Source: Lepidostoma basale
Lineage: Eukaryota > Arthropoda > Insecta > Trichoptera > Lepidostomatidae
Reading direction: 5' to 3'
DNA length: 64,000 nucleotides
NCBI GenBank assembly: GCA_022606425.2
Contig: JAHDVF020001344.1
Span: 158,522 to 222,521 of the forward strand
The position numbers and the translations under genes are program-made. The notes under the pieces were generated by a model. It had not been told where the DNA came from. It did no database searches and saw nothing but the letters and a program-made list of their open reading frames with translations. Shown piece by piece: positions 21,553 to 33,215 of this stretch (positions within the stretch are counted from its first letter, which is position 1; each line of letters opens with the position of its first letter).

Positions 21553-23815
21553 CTAGCTGACCCGGCAACGCTTCGCTATTGCTATATTGGAGTATATAAA
21601 TACACCCAATATACTCGTATATAAAAGAAATACAAATAAGTTCAATATCAATTATTTTATTGGATAAAATGACATGTGTATAGGTGCAAGAATGTGTGTA
21701 TCCTAAATCAGTTCATATATTTAAAACATTTTTTTAATCCAAGCAAACTTGCTGTGAACTTGAATAATACAAATGTGAATTGAATAATTGAAGGCTGGAC
21801 ATTACCAAGGTGGCAAGTTTACAAAAAGTCTGAAATGAGTTTTTGATGCCAATTGGTCTTAAACATAGCTGTGCAAAAGCGCGTTATGATTTAATAATAT
21901 AGTGTAGTTCAAACGTTACCCTAAAGATGCCACCCAAAAAAAAGTTAATATTTATCTTTTTCAGCTTTATGTTTAAACCATTAAACGTCCAGTCTTATTT
22001 TTTTTCCTTAATATTTTAAGTGAAATTAAAAAAACAAATAAATATACTATATCACATTTGCATAAAACATTCATACATATACAATTCAAATCCGTTCACT
22101 CATGGGCGAAGGCCTCCTCCATCTGCTTCAATGTCTGTCGATCCTGGGCAACACGCATCCAATGTCGTCCCTCCATCGAAGTTGAGGACGTCCTGGGTTT
22201 CGGGTTGCAGTTCATCTATCATCAATGCTGCGAGCGTCATGCCATTTTAGCGCTGCCACTCTTCCGATGATGTAATTAGTTCATAAATATAACAACATGT
22301 CTTGTGATACGCATATATCGAGGTGTAGGATCCATCCTCTGCACATGCGCATTCCATTATCTTCTGGGTTGTCTGCCTCATCTCATGACATCTTTCACCT
22401 TGCAGATTTCACCGTTTCATGTTTCCTAGAAATAAAAGGAAAAATATTAAATGAATATATTGTAGTTCAAACGTTATTCTAAAGATGCCACCCAAAAAAA
22501 AGTTAATATTTATCTTTTTCAGCTTTATGTTTAAACCGTTTTTGTAACGTCCAGTCTTAATTTTTTTCCTTAATATTTTAAGTGAAATTAAAAAAACAAA
22601 TAAATACACTATATCACGTTTGCATAAAACATTCATACATATACAATTCATATCCGTTCACTCCTGGGCGTAGGCCTCCTCCATCTGCTTCAATGTCTGT
22701 CGATCCTGGGCAACACGCATCCAATGTCGTCCCTCCATCGAAGTTGAGGACGTCTAAATAAATAAGTAACTATTAGAATTTAAAAAGGTTCAAACATGTT
22801 CATTAAATAATTAATATTATTTTCATTAAAACAATACAATTATTATTTACCGTTTGCTGGATTTATTAATTAGATGTTAAAATGATATCCATTTTCACCC
22901 TGCCAGAATGGCCGGGTCGTCATAACCTAAAATAACACGTAAGTAAAACGATATATAATTTCTTCTCTATTCGATATAATTTAGAACTACAACTTTGAAA
23001 TATGTAATGCGGAAACATAATCTGTATTCATTTCAACGGCGAAATAGAATAACCTGAAGATATATATGAAATAGAAATCTAAATATTATACTTACGTATT
23101 CTACGACGCACGATTTGACAGATCAGAGAACTTAATAACGAAATATAATTTGTCAGCCAGTATTCATTTCAACGGCAAAAATAACTATTTAAATACTCAG
23201 TTATTAAAACAAAATACGCGTTCATTTCCATAGATGACAGACATCGTTTACATAGATGACGCGACAAAAAAGCAACTAATTTCCTATGTGACCACACAAA
23301 GAGTCAAAATAGCGACTTATTTGCTATCTGTTCATGCCAAAACGTGCGTGTATTATTAAAGAACGCAGTAATTCCGTAATTAAAAAATTAATAGTTACAA
23401 ATAATTTGAACTGCGATCAATTTGAACGATGGCGTATTAAATAATTTCCATAGATTCGAGACGGCCTGACAAATATTACGTGCGTATATTATTACGTTAA
23501 AAAAAGCGACTAATTTCCTATCTGACCACGCTAAGAGTCAAATAAGCGACTAATTTGCTATAATCATGCCAAGCGAATATAGACTCTAAAGATTGATACT
23601 CAGGTGATACGAACATGAAGGTCTGTACTCGCTCGCACTACGAAAATTTATTAATTTATGAAGTTAGTTAGAGCTCGATTAATAACAAAAATATGCCTAT
23701 GACCACCGGGGTATTCCATTTAGTAAAGTGTATAAATTGGAAAATGATCAGCTCAGGAACAACCTCAGAAATAGTCCACACACACACATCCAAAATTGTC
23801 TTTTATTTATATAGA
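21553..23815 (-). mobile_element. Non-autonomous Helitron
   Basis: Read on the minus strand it begins TCTATATAAATAAAAGACAA (ending at 23815) and ends GCAATAGCGAAGCGTTGCC...CAGCTAG (CTAG at 21553-21556). Host bases are A before TC and T after CTAG, the A/T insertion typical of Helitrons, with no target duplication. An imperfect hairpin (GCAA..GC/GC..TTGC) lies just inside the 3' end. Both ends match the larger Helitron at 48327-54070. Internally it has a 3' segment from a LINE, duplicated, and a region near 22900-23560 with TTCATTTCAACGGC and TTGAACTGCGATCAATTTGA that matches 48840-49330. No Rep/helicase frame was found. Confidence 0.9.
21897..22756 (-). repeat. Tandem duplication carrying a captured LINE 3' end
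   Basis: A unit starting GTAGTTCAAACGTTA (21903) repeats at 22463, spacing about 560 bp, similarity about 300 bp. Read on the minus strand it contains GAGGACGACATTGGATGCGT-type sequence encoding RWRDDI..., the end of a LINE ORF2, then its 3' UTR. The same segment occurs at 53440-53740 in the other Helitron, so it was captured before they separated. Confidence 0.8.
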
Positions 23816-24955
23816 TAGATATAAAGGCAGTAAACATTCTTCAATCTCTCGGAAATTGCAAGTTAACTATGTAGTTAGTTACTTAGTAGTTAGGTGAAAT
23901 GAAAGAAGATAGGTCAGAAGTAAGATGAAATATTGTATTTTATTATTACCTAAATAATATTTTTTAGATATTTAAATTCACATATTTCATAGAACTGAAA
24001 AATACCCAATTCTAATAAAAAACAGGTATATTTAAAACACTCAAAAAAATGTTTTTTGACGAATTAAAAAAATATATATTGAAATTAATAAATGAACGCT
24101 TTTTTTCGCCTGTTCCCTCATTTAAAAATCTTTTTCACTTGATCATACTTTTTCCTCAAACAAAATATTACGTTAAAGAATTTTAAATTTCTCGTATCAA
24201 AACGAAATAAAACACCATGAGATTAATATCCGTTTCATAGAAGAGTTTTTTTAAGTTTCAAAGCGTAAATATATTCAGAATTTCTTATCAAGAAAGGAAA
24301 TCTGGGAACAAATATTTTTAATGCGCCAGTCGGCCGCTCTTATCTTCCTCAAAGAATTTTCAACAACTCTGGCATTTCTTTAACTTGAATAAAAGAAATC
24401 TTTTCGCAAACGAACTGTTTTTTTTTTCTTTTTAAGCATGCTCAGTGCTTTAATTCTGAATTAGCAAGGGCGGGGGTAGCGTCAAAATATTTCGAACTTA
24501 AGAGGAGGGTGTGTCAGATACTAAAATACTCAGAGTGCAGTTTTATGTCATACTTAAAATAGATTTTCTTCAAGGTTTTGCATGATTCTTTTTACAAACT
24601 TTTCATCCAATATTTTTCACTAATGATATTTAATTAAATATTTTTCTTTTGGTTATTAAACAATACATTATTCTTAATTATATCTTTTACCAAAAAAATT
24701 TGACTTTTTAACTTTGAAGTCAGACTGAATAACTATTATTTAAAATATGTATGCTGTTAATTGCGATTTCTTGTAGAAGTTCATTTTTAACAATGAAATC
24801 GATTGTAACTTAAAACAAGTGGAATAATATATTATTATATTATAAATACAACAATAAAAACAGTTAATTTGTTATTTGGTTTTAATAATTATCTCTAAAG
24901 GCGCACAGATGACGAAACAATAAAATCTATATTTTTTTCTTAATATATTATTTTT
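23816..24955. other. AT-rich DNA, nothing recognised
   Basis: No repeat families or frames recognised. 24300-24530 is slightly GC-richer. Confidence 0.35.
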
Positions 24956-24959
24956 CAAA

Positions 24960-25165
24960 AATACAAAACACTTTGTATTGAACCACGGTATAGTTATTAT
25001 ATTTAATCCCAACTAGTTTCGCAACATCTAAAAGTTTATACTTTTGACGTTGTACTGCCCTGATAACGCTTAAATCCAAGCGAAACTAGTTGGCATCAAT
25101 TATAATAACCATACCGTGGTTAAAAACATTTTTTTCATTTTTTGTTTAAACGTCTAACCACAAAG
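24960..25165. repeat. Family T palindrome
   Basis: Arms TTGAACCACGGTATAGTTAT and ATAACCATACCGTGGTTAAA. Plus arm: stem I UGCC/GGCA, core CUGAUAA (position 8 G to A) at 25060-25066, stem II GCUU/AAGC, GAAACUAGUU. The left arm has lost its core. Likely inactive. Confidence 0.7.
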
Positions 25166-25849
25166 TGAGTGCTTCATTTGAAAATATTATTATTCGCTTC
25201 ATTTTTCGAGAAATTAGTTTTTTTATTATATATAAAGATGACTGTGTGTATTAACGTAAATTGTGTATTATAAAATAGTGTGAGTAATTTTTAAAATTAT
25301 TCTTAATAACGCTGTAAACTTTTATTGTTTTGAATGTATTTAACTACTGAAGTATTTTATGGATGTGTGAAGGTTTTCGTAAGAACGGAGAATTTTTTAA
25401 TTTTACCAGTGATACAGACGTATAACTCCTATGCTCCAATAAACAAATGATTTAAAATCAAATACACACATAGTTAAATAAACTGTATTTATCGCGTGCC
25501 ATATTAATATGAAATTTAAAGTTAAAATATTTCTATAGATTATATAATCAATAATTATTACAAAAATATGATCGAAATTTATTTCACAAGCAAAAAAAAG
25601 TATTTCACATTAATTATACAAAAAAATAATGTTAAATTCGGATAATCTATACAGTAGTATTCGATGAGGAAGGGAGTTTCGTTTTGTTTTGCCTTGCAAT
25701 GCATTATCAATGTACATGTAAAAATATCCCACTAAAGAGAAATAAAAAAGCAAAAATTTTCATGTATTTTAATCATATCATATGGAAATTAACATCATTG
25801 TCTAAGAAACAGTAAAAACATTTGTCTTATTGAATTTTATTAACATCAT

Positions 25850-26045
25850 TTTTTATGTGTTTATTGGAGAGGTATTTTCAACGACGCAGTTGGGTACTTT
25901 TACCACCGGATCACCCATTCGTTATATCAGGTTACTGTTGACTTTTGCATACGAGTTGAGTCATTGTCTTCGGATAACGGAAGGGCAATGGTCTTCGTTT
26001 CGCCTCGTTTCGTTATATCGAGGTTACAGTGTATGTGGGTGATAG
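25850..26045. other. Unique moderately GC-rich patch
   Basis: A 70-codon plus frame (25830-26042) with no recognised domain. Confidence 0.25.
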
Positions 26046-26699
26046 CGTCAGACTTTGGACTCTATCAAAATATCTTTATTTTTTATTAAAATTTTATTTT
26101 GAGGCAATGTTATTTCAATGGCAAACGGTTAAAAAATATCTTTATAATATATAATACATCAAGTTCTATTTTACTTTTTATTCTAGTTTGGTTAGTTCAC
26201 ACCTAACAGGAAGAAAGCAGCGAGCTTCCGAAACCCCTCGGAACTAGAAAAACACATGGAATATACAATTATTAAACATATATTGCAACGAATTTTCAAA
26301 GCACAAGCATAGATTATTTAAGAAGAAATAGTAAATATATTAATATAAACATATATGTAAATTTTCTTTAATTATCACGAACTTTTCTACCGAGAAATTT
26401 CGATAACCAACAAATATATTATATTTTTAAATTTGGAAAACTTTGTCCCATGAGACTCATATTGAATGAAAAAAAAAATGCCTGACAAAATCATTTTACA
26501 AATTACTGATGAAAAACAATTAAAACAGTGCCATATAAGTCTAGTAGTAGAAAGTTGTATATACGAGTATTTCGTGTATTCTAATAAGATTGATAAAAAA
26601 AATTGTGCAACTATTCTATTCATTCCAAAAATACTTCGATCATTATTATATTAATTTTAAAACAATGAACTTCTTAAACTAAAGCTAGTTAAATATGTG

Positions 26700-26965
26700 A
26701 TTTCTATACTTATCTTTTTATTTTTTTATACACTTTGTTTATACAAGACTTACATAATTTTTTTTTTATTACATAGACATGTTTCAGGCAACCAGTCCTT
26801 CTTCGGTGATAGGTACATATTATAAAGATTAAAAATATTATAAAATTGTTTATATGATCTGACAGATGTTATAAAGATTTATTTTGGAACGTTTATTCTT
26901 TTGTTACAACAAATATTATTAACAATATTAACAAGTATATTAACAGTAAAAAATAAGCCGTCCGT
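26700..26965 (-). repeat. Family C palindromic repeat, decayed
   Basis: TACACTTTGTTTATACAAGAC, then on the minus strand core CCGAAGA (position 4 changed), extra A, GGAC/GCCU stem, GAAACAUGUC. Confidence 0.6.
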
Positions 26966-27825
26966 TAACTGTTGATTTGACCCTGTTTAGTACTTACGTA
27001 TTTTATTATTTGTAAAAGTACTTACATAGTAAAGAAGTGTACCTGCATTTATATGTACCGAACATTATATCCGTATGGAATCAGCTCTGATCTTCAATAC
27101 CAAGAGTCATTGCCTCCAGATCGGTAAGGTCGCCGGTCTCAGATTCACCTTTCGTACTAAATATGGGTTGCGCACAACAATAGTGTGAACAAAATCATTA
27201 TTAATAATCTATACAAAAAACATTCTTAACTTTTAGTTACGGCATTCTACGAATGTTATTACTGTCAAAATGAATATTTTGGATTGTTGCATATTTTAAT
27301 AGAAGAAAATTAACTTCATTCTCGTCTGGAACTTCATTTATTCCCGATTTTAGTTATCTTTTATCGAAAACTATCATTTTGGTATAGGCATAAATTATAA
27401 ATTGTGTAAATTAAAATATTAAACATATTTTTAGAATATTTTAAACCTTTAGTCAAATAAGTTTGTGAAATATAATATTTTTAAAAGTCACTCAAAATAT
27501 ATTTGGTTCTCTTAGAAAACAGACGTTTTCATTCATATAAAAAAACTTGTAGGTAAAGTTTTAGATAAGCAAAAGAAAAATAAATTTATATCATACCACC
27601 AAAATGTTCATTTAATAACAAGGCGGTTTTTCTCATGGCTTGGTGAGGGAATATTATCTTCCCGAGAGCTCTGAATTTCTTAAAGATAAATTTATATGTA
27701 TTACACGAAAATATAATCATTATTTTTTTTGTGTTAGCAATTTAAAAAATAAAGCTTCAATCCTTTATATGATCTTAAATAAAAGCTACATGCAGCCTTA
27801 AACAGGACCTCAGTCACACTAATTA
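26966..27825. other. Unassigned; family B fragment at 27505-27545
   Basis: TTAGAAAACAGACGTTTTCATTCATAT at 27509 is a family B outer arm. The rest is AT-rich with no frame. Confidence 0.35.
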
Positions 27826-27829
27826 GTAA

Positions 27830-28325
27830 TAAAACGTTCAAGTACTTAAACATTGATATTTCTACACGAGGGAGTATGGTAGCTATCCGTGGCTCTATCA
27901 ACTCTCTGCAGTTTCGAAGAGATGGGCATCTCATAACCCATTTCTTTAGATAACTCAGAGGATATTTCGAGAACTCGGCCGTGCTGGAGGATGTTCGGCT
28001 TTTTGTCCCAAAAAGATATCTCCGACAGCGACAGCATAGATTGTTTTATTTACCGGCAGCCTGAACCACCCTGCCTCTGGTGGCACCGGTGGGAAGAGCA
28101 ATTTAACTGCTGACCGCGGTCACTTTGGAGATCGACGTCTTACATTTTAGTGAAAGTACGTTCAGTAGGCAAATACTCTTAATTATGGAGATTATCTTGT
28201 ATTTCTAATGTCGAACCATCTCCCATGCGTTTCTGGAAGTATGCTATATACAATATATTATTTTACCTGTTCTCAAAAAATAATTTCGTAATGTCTATTG
28301 ATGAAATTAACTGATTTGATATTAG
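27830..28325 (+). repeat. Repeat Z (LINE/SINE 3' end)
   Basis: About 500 bp matching 32735-33210: GCAGTTTCGAAGAGATGG, AGGATATTTCGAGAACTCGG, ATATCTCCGACAGCGACAG, CACCGGTGGGAAGAGCAATT, GTGAAAGTACGTTCAG and tail TTGATGAAATTAACTGATTTG. Partial copies are at 17.2 (minus), 37.0 (minus, tail only) and 60.6 kb. Conserved 3' end and variable 5' ends suggest a LINE or SINE; no RT was seen. Confidence 0.7.
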
Positions 28326-28429
28326 GTATTTTTAATATATTTTTATTTCTTGTCTCAAAAACATTCATTCCACAAAATATTCTATCTACATACAATAGTG
28401 GGTCTGTGTTATGATTGAATAATTATTAG

Positions 28430-28765
28430 TGCAATTGGAAATAAAAATGAAGTGCTTTAGCGGTCACCTTGTAGCGTAATAATTGTGTATAGGTGCATCC
28501 TGGGCGCACTGCACCGGCAGTCTCGCCGCCCGGGGTATTGCACTGGCAAGGTCCTTTTCTGTATCGCTCTCAAATAATACGTACCTACAGTATGCATACA
28601 TGAGCGGTGCACAGCGTGTGTCATGACGCTCTTACTGCGTAGTAGTTGTATAATTGAAAAAAGCATACATGATATTTTAGTAAAAATTGTTCCCATCGGA
28701 ACATATTCATCTTGAAGCAATGATTCCGCGTTTACATGGGAAAATTCTTCAAACATTCAATAATA
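28430..28765. other. GC-rich unique island
   Basis: CACTGCACCGGCAGTCTCGC, CAGCGTGTGTCATGACGC. A 99-codon minus frame (28457-28756) with no recognised domain. A candidate regulatory element or small exon. Confidence 0.3.
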
Positions 28766-28857
28766 TTTTAAAGCCTCAAACAAAATTTTAGCTGTTTTCA
28801 TATTTTAACACTTTTATAATACTTATCACAATGTATTATATAATTTCATCTACCTAT

Positions 28858-28950
28858 CGCGGCATCATCAGGCGTTACAAACAACTGTTTTTGATGATGT
28901 CAACATAGGTTGGCGAAACAGCTGTCGCGATCGTTTAAATATATCAATAA
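28858..28950 (+). repeat. Family A repeat, short two-armed copy
   Basis: Plus arm: UUGAUGA (position 3 C to U) at 28891-28897, U, GUCAAC/GUUGGC stem, GAAA 28915-28918, CAGCUGUC. The left arm is reduced to ATCGCGGCATCATCAGG. Confidence 0.6.
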
Positions 28951-28963
28951 ATTGTTATACGTA

Positions 28964-29383
28964 TTACACTACTTTAAGAAAATTAACACTTAATAATGAT
29001 GAAGTATTAGTAGTAATTCGGCAATAATTATGGATAACACAAATTACATGATTTTTCAATTCTAAATCTCTAAAGAAATCATTAAGATCTAATTGTCTTT
29101 CAACTGGCATAGTTATTATAGACAGATTGCATCTACAAGGTAGAAAATAATATCTTTGGGGTGTCAAAGACGTCAAACGGAAATAATTCTTTAACTTGTC
29201 AAAAAAAAATCTAATTATATCTATTGTTAACTTTTGGTCCCTAATATTGAATCGACAAATGCGGATGAGGAAATACAGCTGACTTAAAGTATGTAATAAT
29301 AATAAATCATTTTGTACAATGTACATTTGGTTTAATTCCAGTGGTACTTCTCGTTTTAACCGGCATTGGCAGTGTGCTGCCAT
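28964..29383 (-). CDS. Unidentified 139-codon open frame
   Basis: The longest minus-strand frame not explained by a known element. It starts at a Met at 29383 and ends beside the family A repeat at 28.9 kb. The peptide has a hydrophobic Leu/Ile-rich middle, an internal RQLDLNDFFRDLELK stretch and two Cys-Arg patches; I recognise no domain. In DNA this AT-rich a 139-codon frame is unusual but not impossible by chance. It could be a decayed transposon protein. Confidence 0.25.
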   Translation of the reverse strand: MAAHCQCRLKREVPLELNQMYIVQNDLLLLHTLSQLYFLIRICRFNIRDQKLTIDIIRFFFDKLKNYFRLTSLTPQRYYFLPCRCNLSIITMPVERQLDLNDFFRDLELKNHVICVIHNYCRITTNTSSLLSVNFLKVV

Positions 29384-29479
29384 CTTCTGGGCATTTCTTC
29401 ACCGAGCTGCCACATCCTAGAAGAATAAGAACAACAAGAATGAGTAAGTATTAAAAAGTTATTTTTGTGTTAAAAAAAA

Positions 29480-29800
29480 GAATGGAGAGACCATTTGGAT
29501 AGAATTAATGCCAAAAATTTACGTACCTTGCCTTTCATGTAGAAGGTTGTCCGTAAAACCCCTCAAAAGATGGAAAGACAGGTGGGAGTCCACATCAAAG
29601 GGGTAGTATACTCTGCACAAATAGGCCCTAGCGGTCTCCAACCAATATAAGAAGAAAACAAATAATCTTCTTCCAAGGGCTTTTTAGCTTGGCTGGTCGC
29701 AAGTTATGAAGCTGGATACAATTGGGTTCTTGTTATAGACAGAAACGCAAGGCCATCTCAAGGTTCTTCTTTATGCAGACGACACGGAAAGATAAAAAGA
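29480..29800 (+). pseudogene. LINE fragments including an RT YADD box
   Basis: 29500-29645 resembles the 3' end of the 8.1-kb LINE (KDGKTGGSPH for WKDRWESTS; then ANRPxRSPTNIRRKQ). At 29751-29795 the frame GHLKVLLYADDTER contains the reverse-transcriptase catalytic Y-A-D-D motif. The order (C-terminus before catalytic box) shows these are two separate truncated insertions or a rearrangement. Confidence 0.65.
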
Positions 29801-29899
29801 ATTATTGATATATCATCAGGTTGCTTTTATCTCAACGGCATCATAACTGTGAAATTCTTTCTTCGCGAAACAAGCTTTTAAAATTAGATATCGTATTTA

Positions 29900-30230
29900 T
29901 TTGATTTTGAAATCAACACAAGAATTTCAGGTCACAGAGTGCACCTTAAACGCATTTATTTCAAGCCGATAATAAATCTCGGCGACCATTGAAATCCGAA
30001 TAAATATTTAGACGTTTAAAATCAGATAAATCCCGCCGATTCCTCGGTTTATTTTGGCAACAGAAACACGTCCATTTATACCCGTCCCTGTCTATACATT
30101 CTATAATATCGAATGACCGAGTGGAGAGGATTAACCTGACAAGGTCGCCTGATCATTACGTATGTCTGTATTGAATTAGTAACAATTTGATACGAAAGCC
30201 AAATTGGTTTTCTCTGGCATATGCATTGCG
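29900..30230. other. Balanced unique region
   Basis: Two blocks AGCCGATAATAAATCTCGGC and ATCCCGCCGATTCCTCGG stand out from the AT-rich surroundings. A candidate conserved non-coding element by composition only. Confidence 0.3.
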
Positions 30231-30449
30231 GATTTAAATAGTTCAAGAATGTTTATGTAATACTTATTTTTTTTAATTTAGATAATCGAACACGGAAAAT
30301 AAGAAACGAAATGCAACGGAGATTAGATCTATCAAACGAATAAGTGGTAAAACGCCAATGATTAAACAACAAATTTTATCGTGAATATGCAGGAAGAATA
30401 AATGTTAAATTTTAAATAAAAATTATATTATAAATAAACAAATAGTTTA

Positions 30450-30935
30450 ATAAATGTTATTTTATGTTCGCCATACTTTAAGTTGTAGATGTTTTATTTG
30501 TCTTTTTCATTTTTATGTACTTTGTATATACAACACTAACTTTAAAAAAAAATAATAATAACATATCAGACATGTTTCGGACAACCGGCCCTTTTTCAGT
30601 GATACATATTAAAAATGTACGTATTTAAAAGAAAATTTCTCTTTTTATTTTTTATATACTTCGTATATACAACACAAACATTATTATTATTTTAATTAAC
30701 TAGACATGTTTCGAACAAACAGTCTTTCTTAAGTGATAATAATTAATAAATCTTTATAACATCTGTCAGATCATGTTCAGAATTTAATAATATTTTAAAT
30801 ATGTATCTTTATAATATGTATCACTGAAGAAGGACTGGTTTTCCGAAACATGTCTACGTAATTAATTTTTTTTTAATGTAAGTGTTGTATATACAAAGTA
30901 TATGAAAAAGAAAAAAAGAGACATAAAGCATCAAA
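30450..30935. repeat. Family C repeats, two adjacent copies
   Basis: Minus arms at 30568-30605 (core CUGAAAA, stem II GGGC/GUCC) and 30707-30750 (core CUUAAGA), and a plus arm at 30818-30860. Each is flanked by TACTTTGTATATACAACAC or its complement. Confidence 0.7.
30818..30860 (+). ncRNA. Hammerhead-like ribozyme, family C
   Basis: Core CUGAAGA at 30824-30830, extra A, stem II GGA/UCC, GAAAC-AU-GUC, predicted cleavage after 30854. Stem I is damaged on the 3' side (UACGU in place of UGAUA). Confidence 0.45.
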
Positions 30936-30939
30936 ACGC

Positions 30940-31445
30940 TGTCCAAGCACAAACTTTGGCGACCGAGCCCTTCAGCCTGGAACAGTCTTTTCAAAACCTA
31001 CCCACCTTTTCAAAATATCCCATAAAATGTAAACAACGGTTATCTGATTGCTGGTGTCACATGCAGCTCTCATGACTAAAAACATTGTCAAAGCGCCCTT
31101 GAGGTGAGCTATTCACGAAAACGGCGCTATACAAATTAGCCTAATTATTATTATTATTATAGTCTTCCAGCAGACCTTAAGTGCATTGAGAATCAATCAG
31201 AGTTTTGATCGAGACTCAAAACGCATCTTTTCAAATTATCATTTCCTGACAGGAAGGGCTGATCGATTTCGTCGGGTGCAGCCCTCATACTAAATATGTT
31301 TATATATATTTTTTATCTTTATTATTATTATTATTATCTAGTTGATAAAACGGAGTATCTTCTACAGCGCCCTTGAGATGAGCAATTCATAAAAATGGCG
31401 CTTTATAAATTATCCAGTTTATTATTATTATTATCTACAACACAA
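30940..31445 (+). repeat. Two LINE 3' ends with (ATT)n tails
   Basis: First: KLWRPSPSAWNSL then decayed UTR, CAAAGCGCCCTTGAGGTGAG, AACGGCGCTATACAAATTAG and an ATT run at 31146. Second: PADLKCIENQSEF, SRLKTHLFKLSFP (31165-31245), then GCGCCCTTGAGATGAGCAAT, ATGGCGCTTTATAAATTA and another ATT run. AWNSLP and SRLKTHLF are hallmark end motifs of CR1/L2-like LINE proteins. Reverse fragments of the tail occur at 32325-32405 and 37545-37620. Confidence 0.75.
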
Positions 31446-31675
31446 AGTAATGCAAACATAGAAGATATTATAAAATTGTTAAGAAATATGTTTGCAAATA
31501 TACAATTGTTTACAAATATTTAAAATATTATTATAAAAATGTTTATTTATAATATGTATCGCTGAAGAAGGACCGGTTGTCTGAAACATGTCTGATATGT
31601 AATTTTATTTTTTTAAAGTAAGTGTTGTATAAATAAAGTATATAAAAAAAGAAAAAGACAAAAGTTTAAAATATA
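31430..31675. repeat. Family C repeat, right arm
   Basis: Contains the fold annotated at 31556-31598 followed by GTAATTTTATTTTTTTAAAG and GTGTTGTATAAATAAAGTA. Confidence 0.7.
31556..31598 (+). ncRNA. Hammerhead-like ribozyme, family C
   Basis: Stem I GUAUCG/UGAUAU (two G-U pairs), core CUGAAGA 31562-31568, extra A, stem II GGAC/GUCU, GAAA 31583-31586, CAUGUC. Predicted cleavage after 31592. Confidence 0.5.
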
Positions 31676-32195
31676 TTTTCAATCTTGTATACAAACAACT
31701 AATGTCTGGACAAGCCATATAAAAATGAAACAAATGTTTTGATGCGTAGATATTTATAATTTTATGAAAAGTTTATTTTTGTAAAAAATTAAAGATTCTT
31801 TGTTTTGTTTTATATTAAATTTAATAATCACAGAAAAATAGATTTGGTAAAAACATGTATACTCGTATTCCCGCATACTTAATTTAATTCTATTTTAAGC
31901 ATATTAGGTAAAACGAGTGTGTTAAATATTTCTATTCATTATATACTACAGATGAATGTTATTAATAATTAAGTTTATTTTCAACACGTCATAATAAATT
32001 TGTTCAATTTATATGTGACAGACTTTAATAAGTTTTTCTGTGATAAAGCTGCTAATTTTGAATTCGGCTTTACGCCAATATTATTTCAAATGAACAAGTA
32101 TATGTTCTTGCCAATATATTTATTTATAAGTATCACCATGCTAGGGCATTTCAAAAATGCTAGATAATTTTAACCTTAATTCTTTAGCTTAGTTT
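31676..32195. other. AT-rich DNA, nothing recognised
   Basis: No repeat family or coding frame seen. Confidence 0.35.
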
Positions 32196-32204
32196 TTTTT
32201 TTTA

Positions 32205-32480
32205 ATAAATGAAAACACTGTTATATAAACTTTTGAATTTATTTTTCTAAACGTATTTCGTGGGTTTTACATCTAAATCAACGGGAAAACGATATGAACT
32301 GTTGTATATATATAAACACTTAATAATAATAATAATAATATGCTAACTTTTAAAGCGCCGTTTTTGTGATGTAATCACCTCAAGGGCGCATGTTTATATA
32401 ACTTGCATAGTTTATATCGTTTTGTCGACGACGAAGGTGTACAACTCTCGAAACATGTGAAATAATCTAGAAAGGTGAAA
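32205..32480. repeat. Decayed family D palindrome with LINE-tail insertion
   Basis: Arms AACACTGTTATATAAACTTTTGAATTTATTTTT and CTCTCGAAACATGTG with ACGGGAAAACGATATGAAC. Between them 32325-32405 holds an (AAT)n run plus the reverse LINE 3' end with CCTCAAGGGCGCA. Confidence 0.55.
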
Positions 32481-32729
32481 CATGTCCATCCTTTAAAATA
32501 TAAATTAACTTCAACATGAATTAATATTTAGGGGGTAGGTATCTTTATTGAATTTAAATCTACAAAGACAAGAAATTGCTCCCATGAATGGGCGTGATCT
32601 TTTGTGCCTTCTGCAGTTTTAATGTGATCGTTATCAACATCATCAACATATCAAATGCTACAAAATCTCTTGTTTTATTATCTTATAGCAAATATAATCC
32701 ATAATCCTTCGATATATTTCGATATATCC

Positions 32730-33215
32730 TTGGCTCTATCCCACGGCATTTCTTTTGGGAATGCTCAGAACCAATTATCTACAGCTTCGAAGAGATGGAC
32801 ATCTAATTACCCATTTCTTTAGATTAATTAGGGGATACTTCGAGAACTCGGCCGTACTGGAGGGTGTTTGGCTTTTGTCCCCGATAGATATCTCCGACAG
32901 CGACAGCACAGATTGTTTTACCTACCGGCCGCCAGAATCAATCTGCCTCTGGTGACACCGGTGGGAAGAGCAATTAGTCTGCTGAACGCGGTCTCCTCGG
33001 AGATCGACGTTTTTCATGTTAGTGAAAGTACGTTCAGAAGGCAAATACTCTTAATTCTGGAGAGTATCCTGTCTTCCTAATGTTGAACCATCGTTCATGC
33101 GTTTCTGGTAGTATACTATACATAATATATTATTTTACCTGTTCTCAATAGATGCCTTAAAAATAAATTTTGTAATGTCTGTTGATGAAATAAACTGATT
33201 TGATTTCATTTGATA
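32730..33215 (+). repeat. Repeat Z (LINE/SINE 3' end), longest copy
   Basis: Best copy of the family at 27.83 kb, ending TTGATGAAATAAACTGATTTGATT. Open in two overlapping frames of about 66-70 codons that I do not recognise; these are probably incidental. Confidence 0.7.

Noticed and set aside
31140..31345. Independent ATT microsatellites
   Set aside because: Each run directly follows the conserved end of a CR1/L2-like LINE (GCGCCCTTGAGG...), so they are LINE tails.
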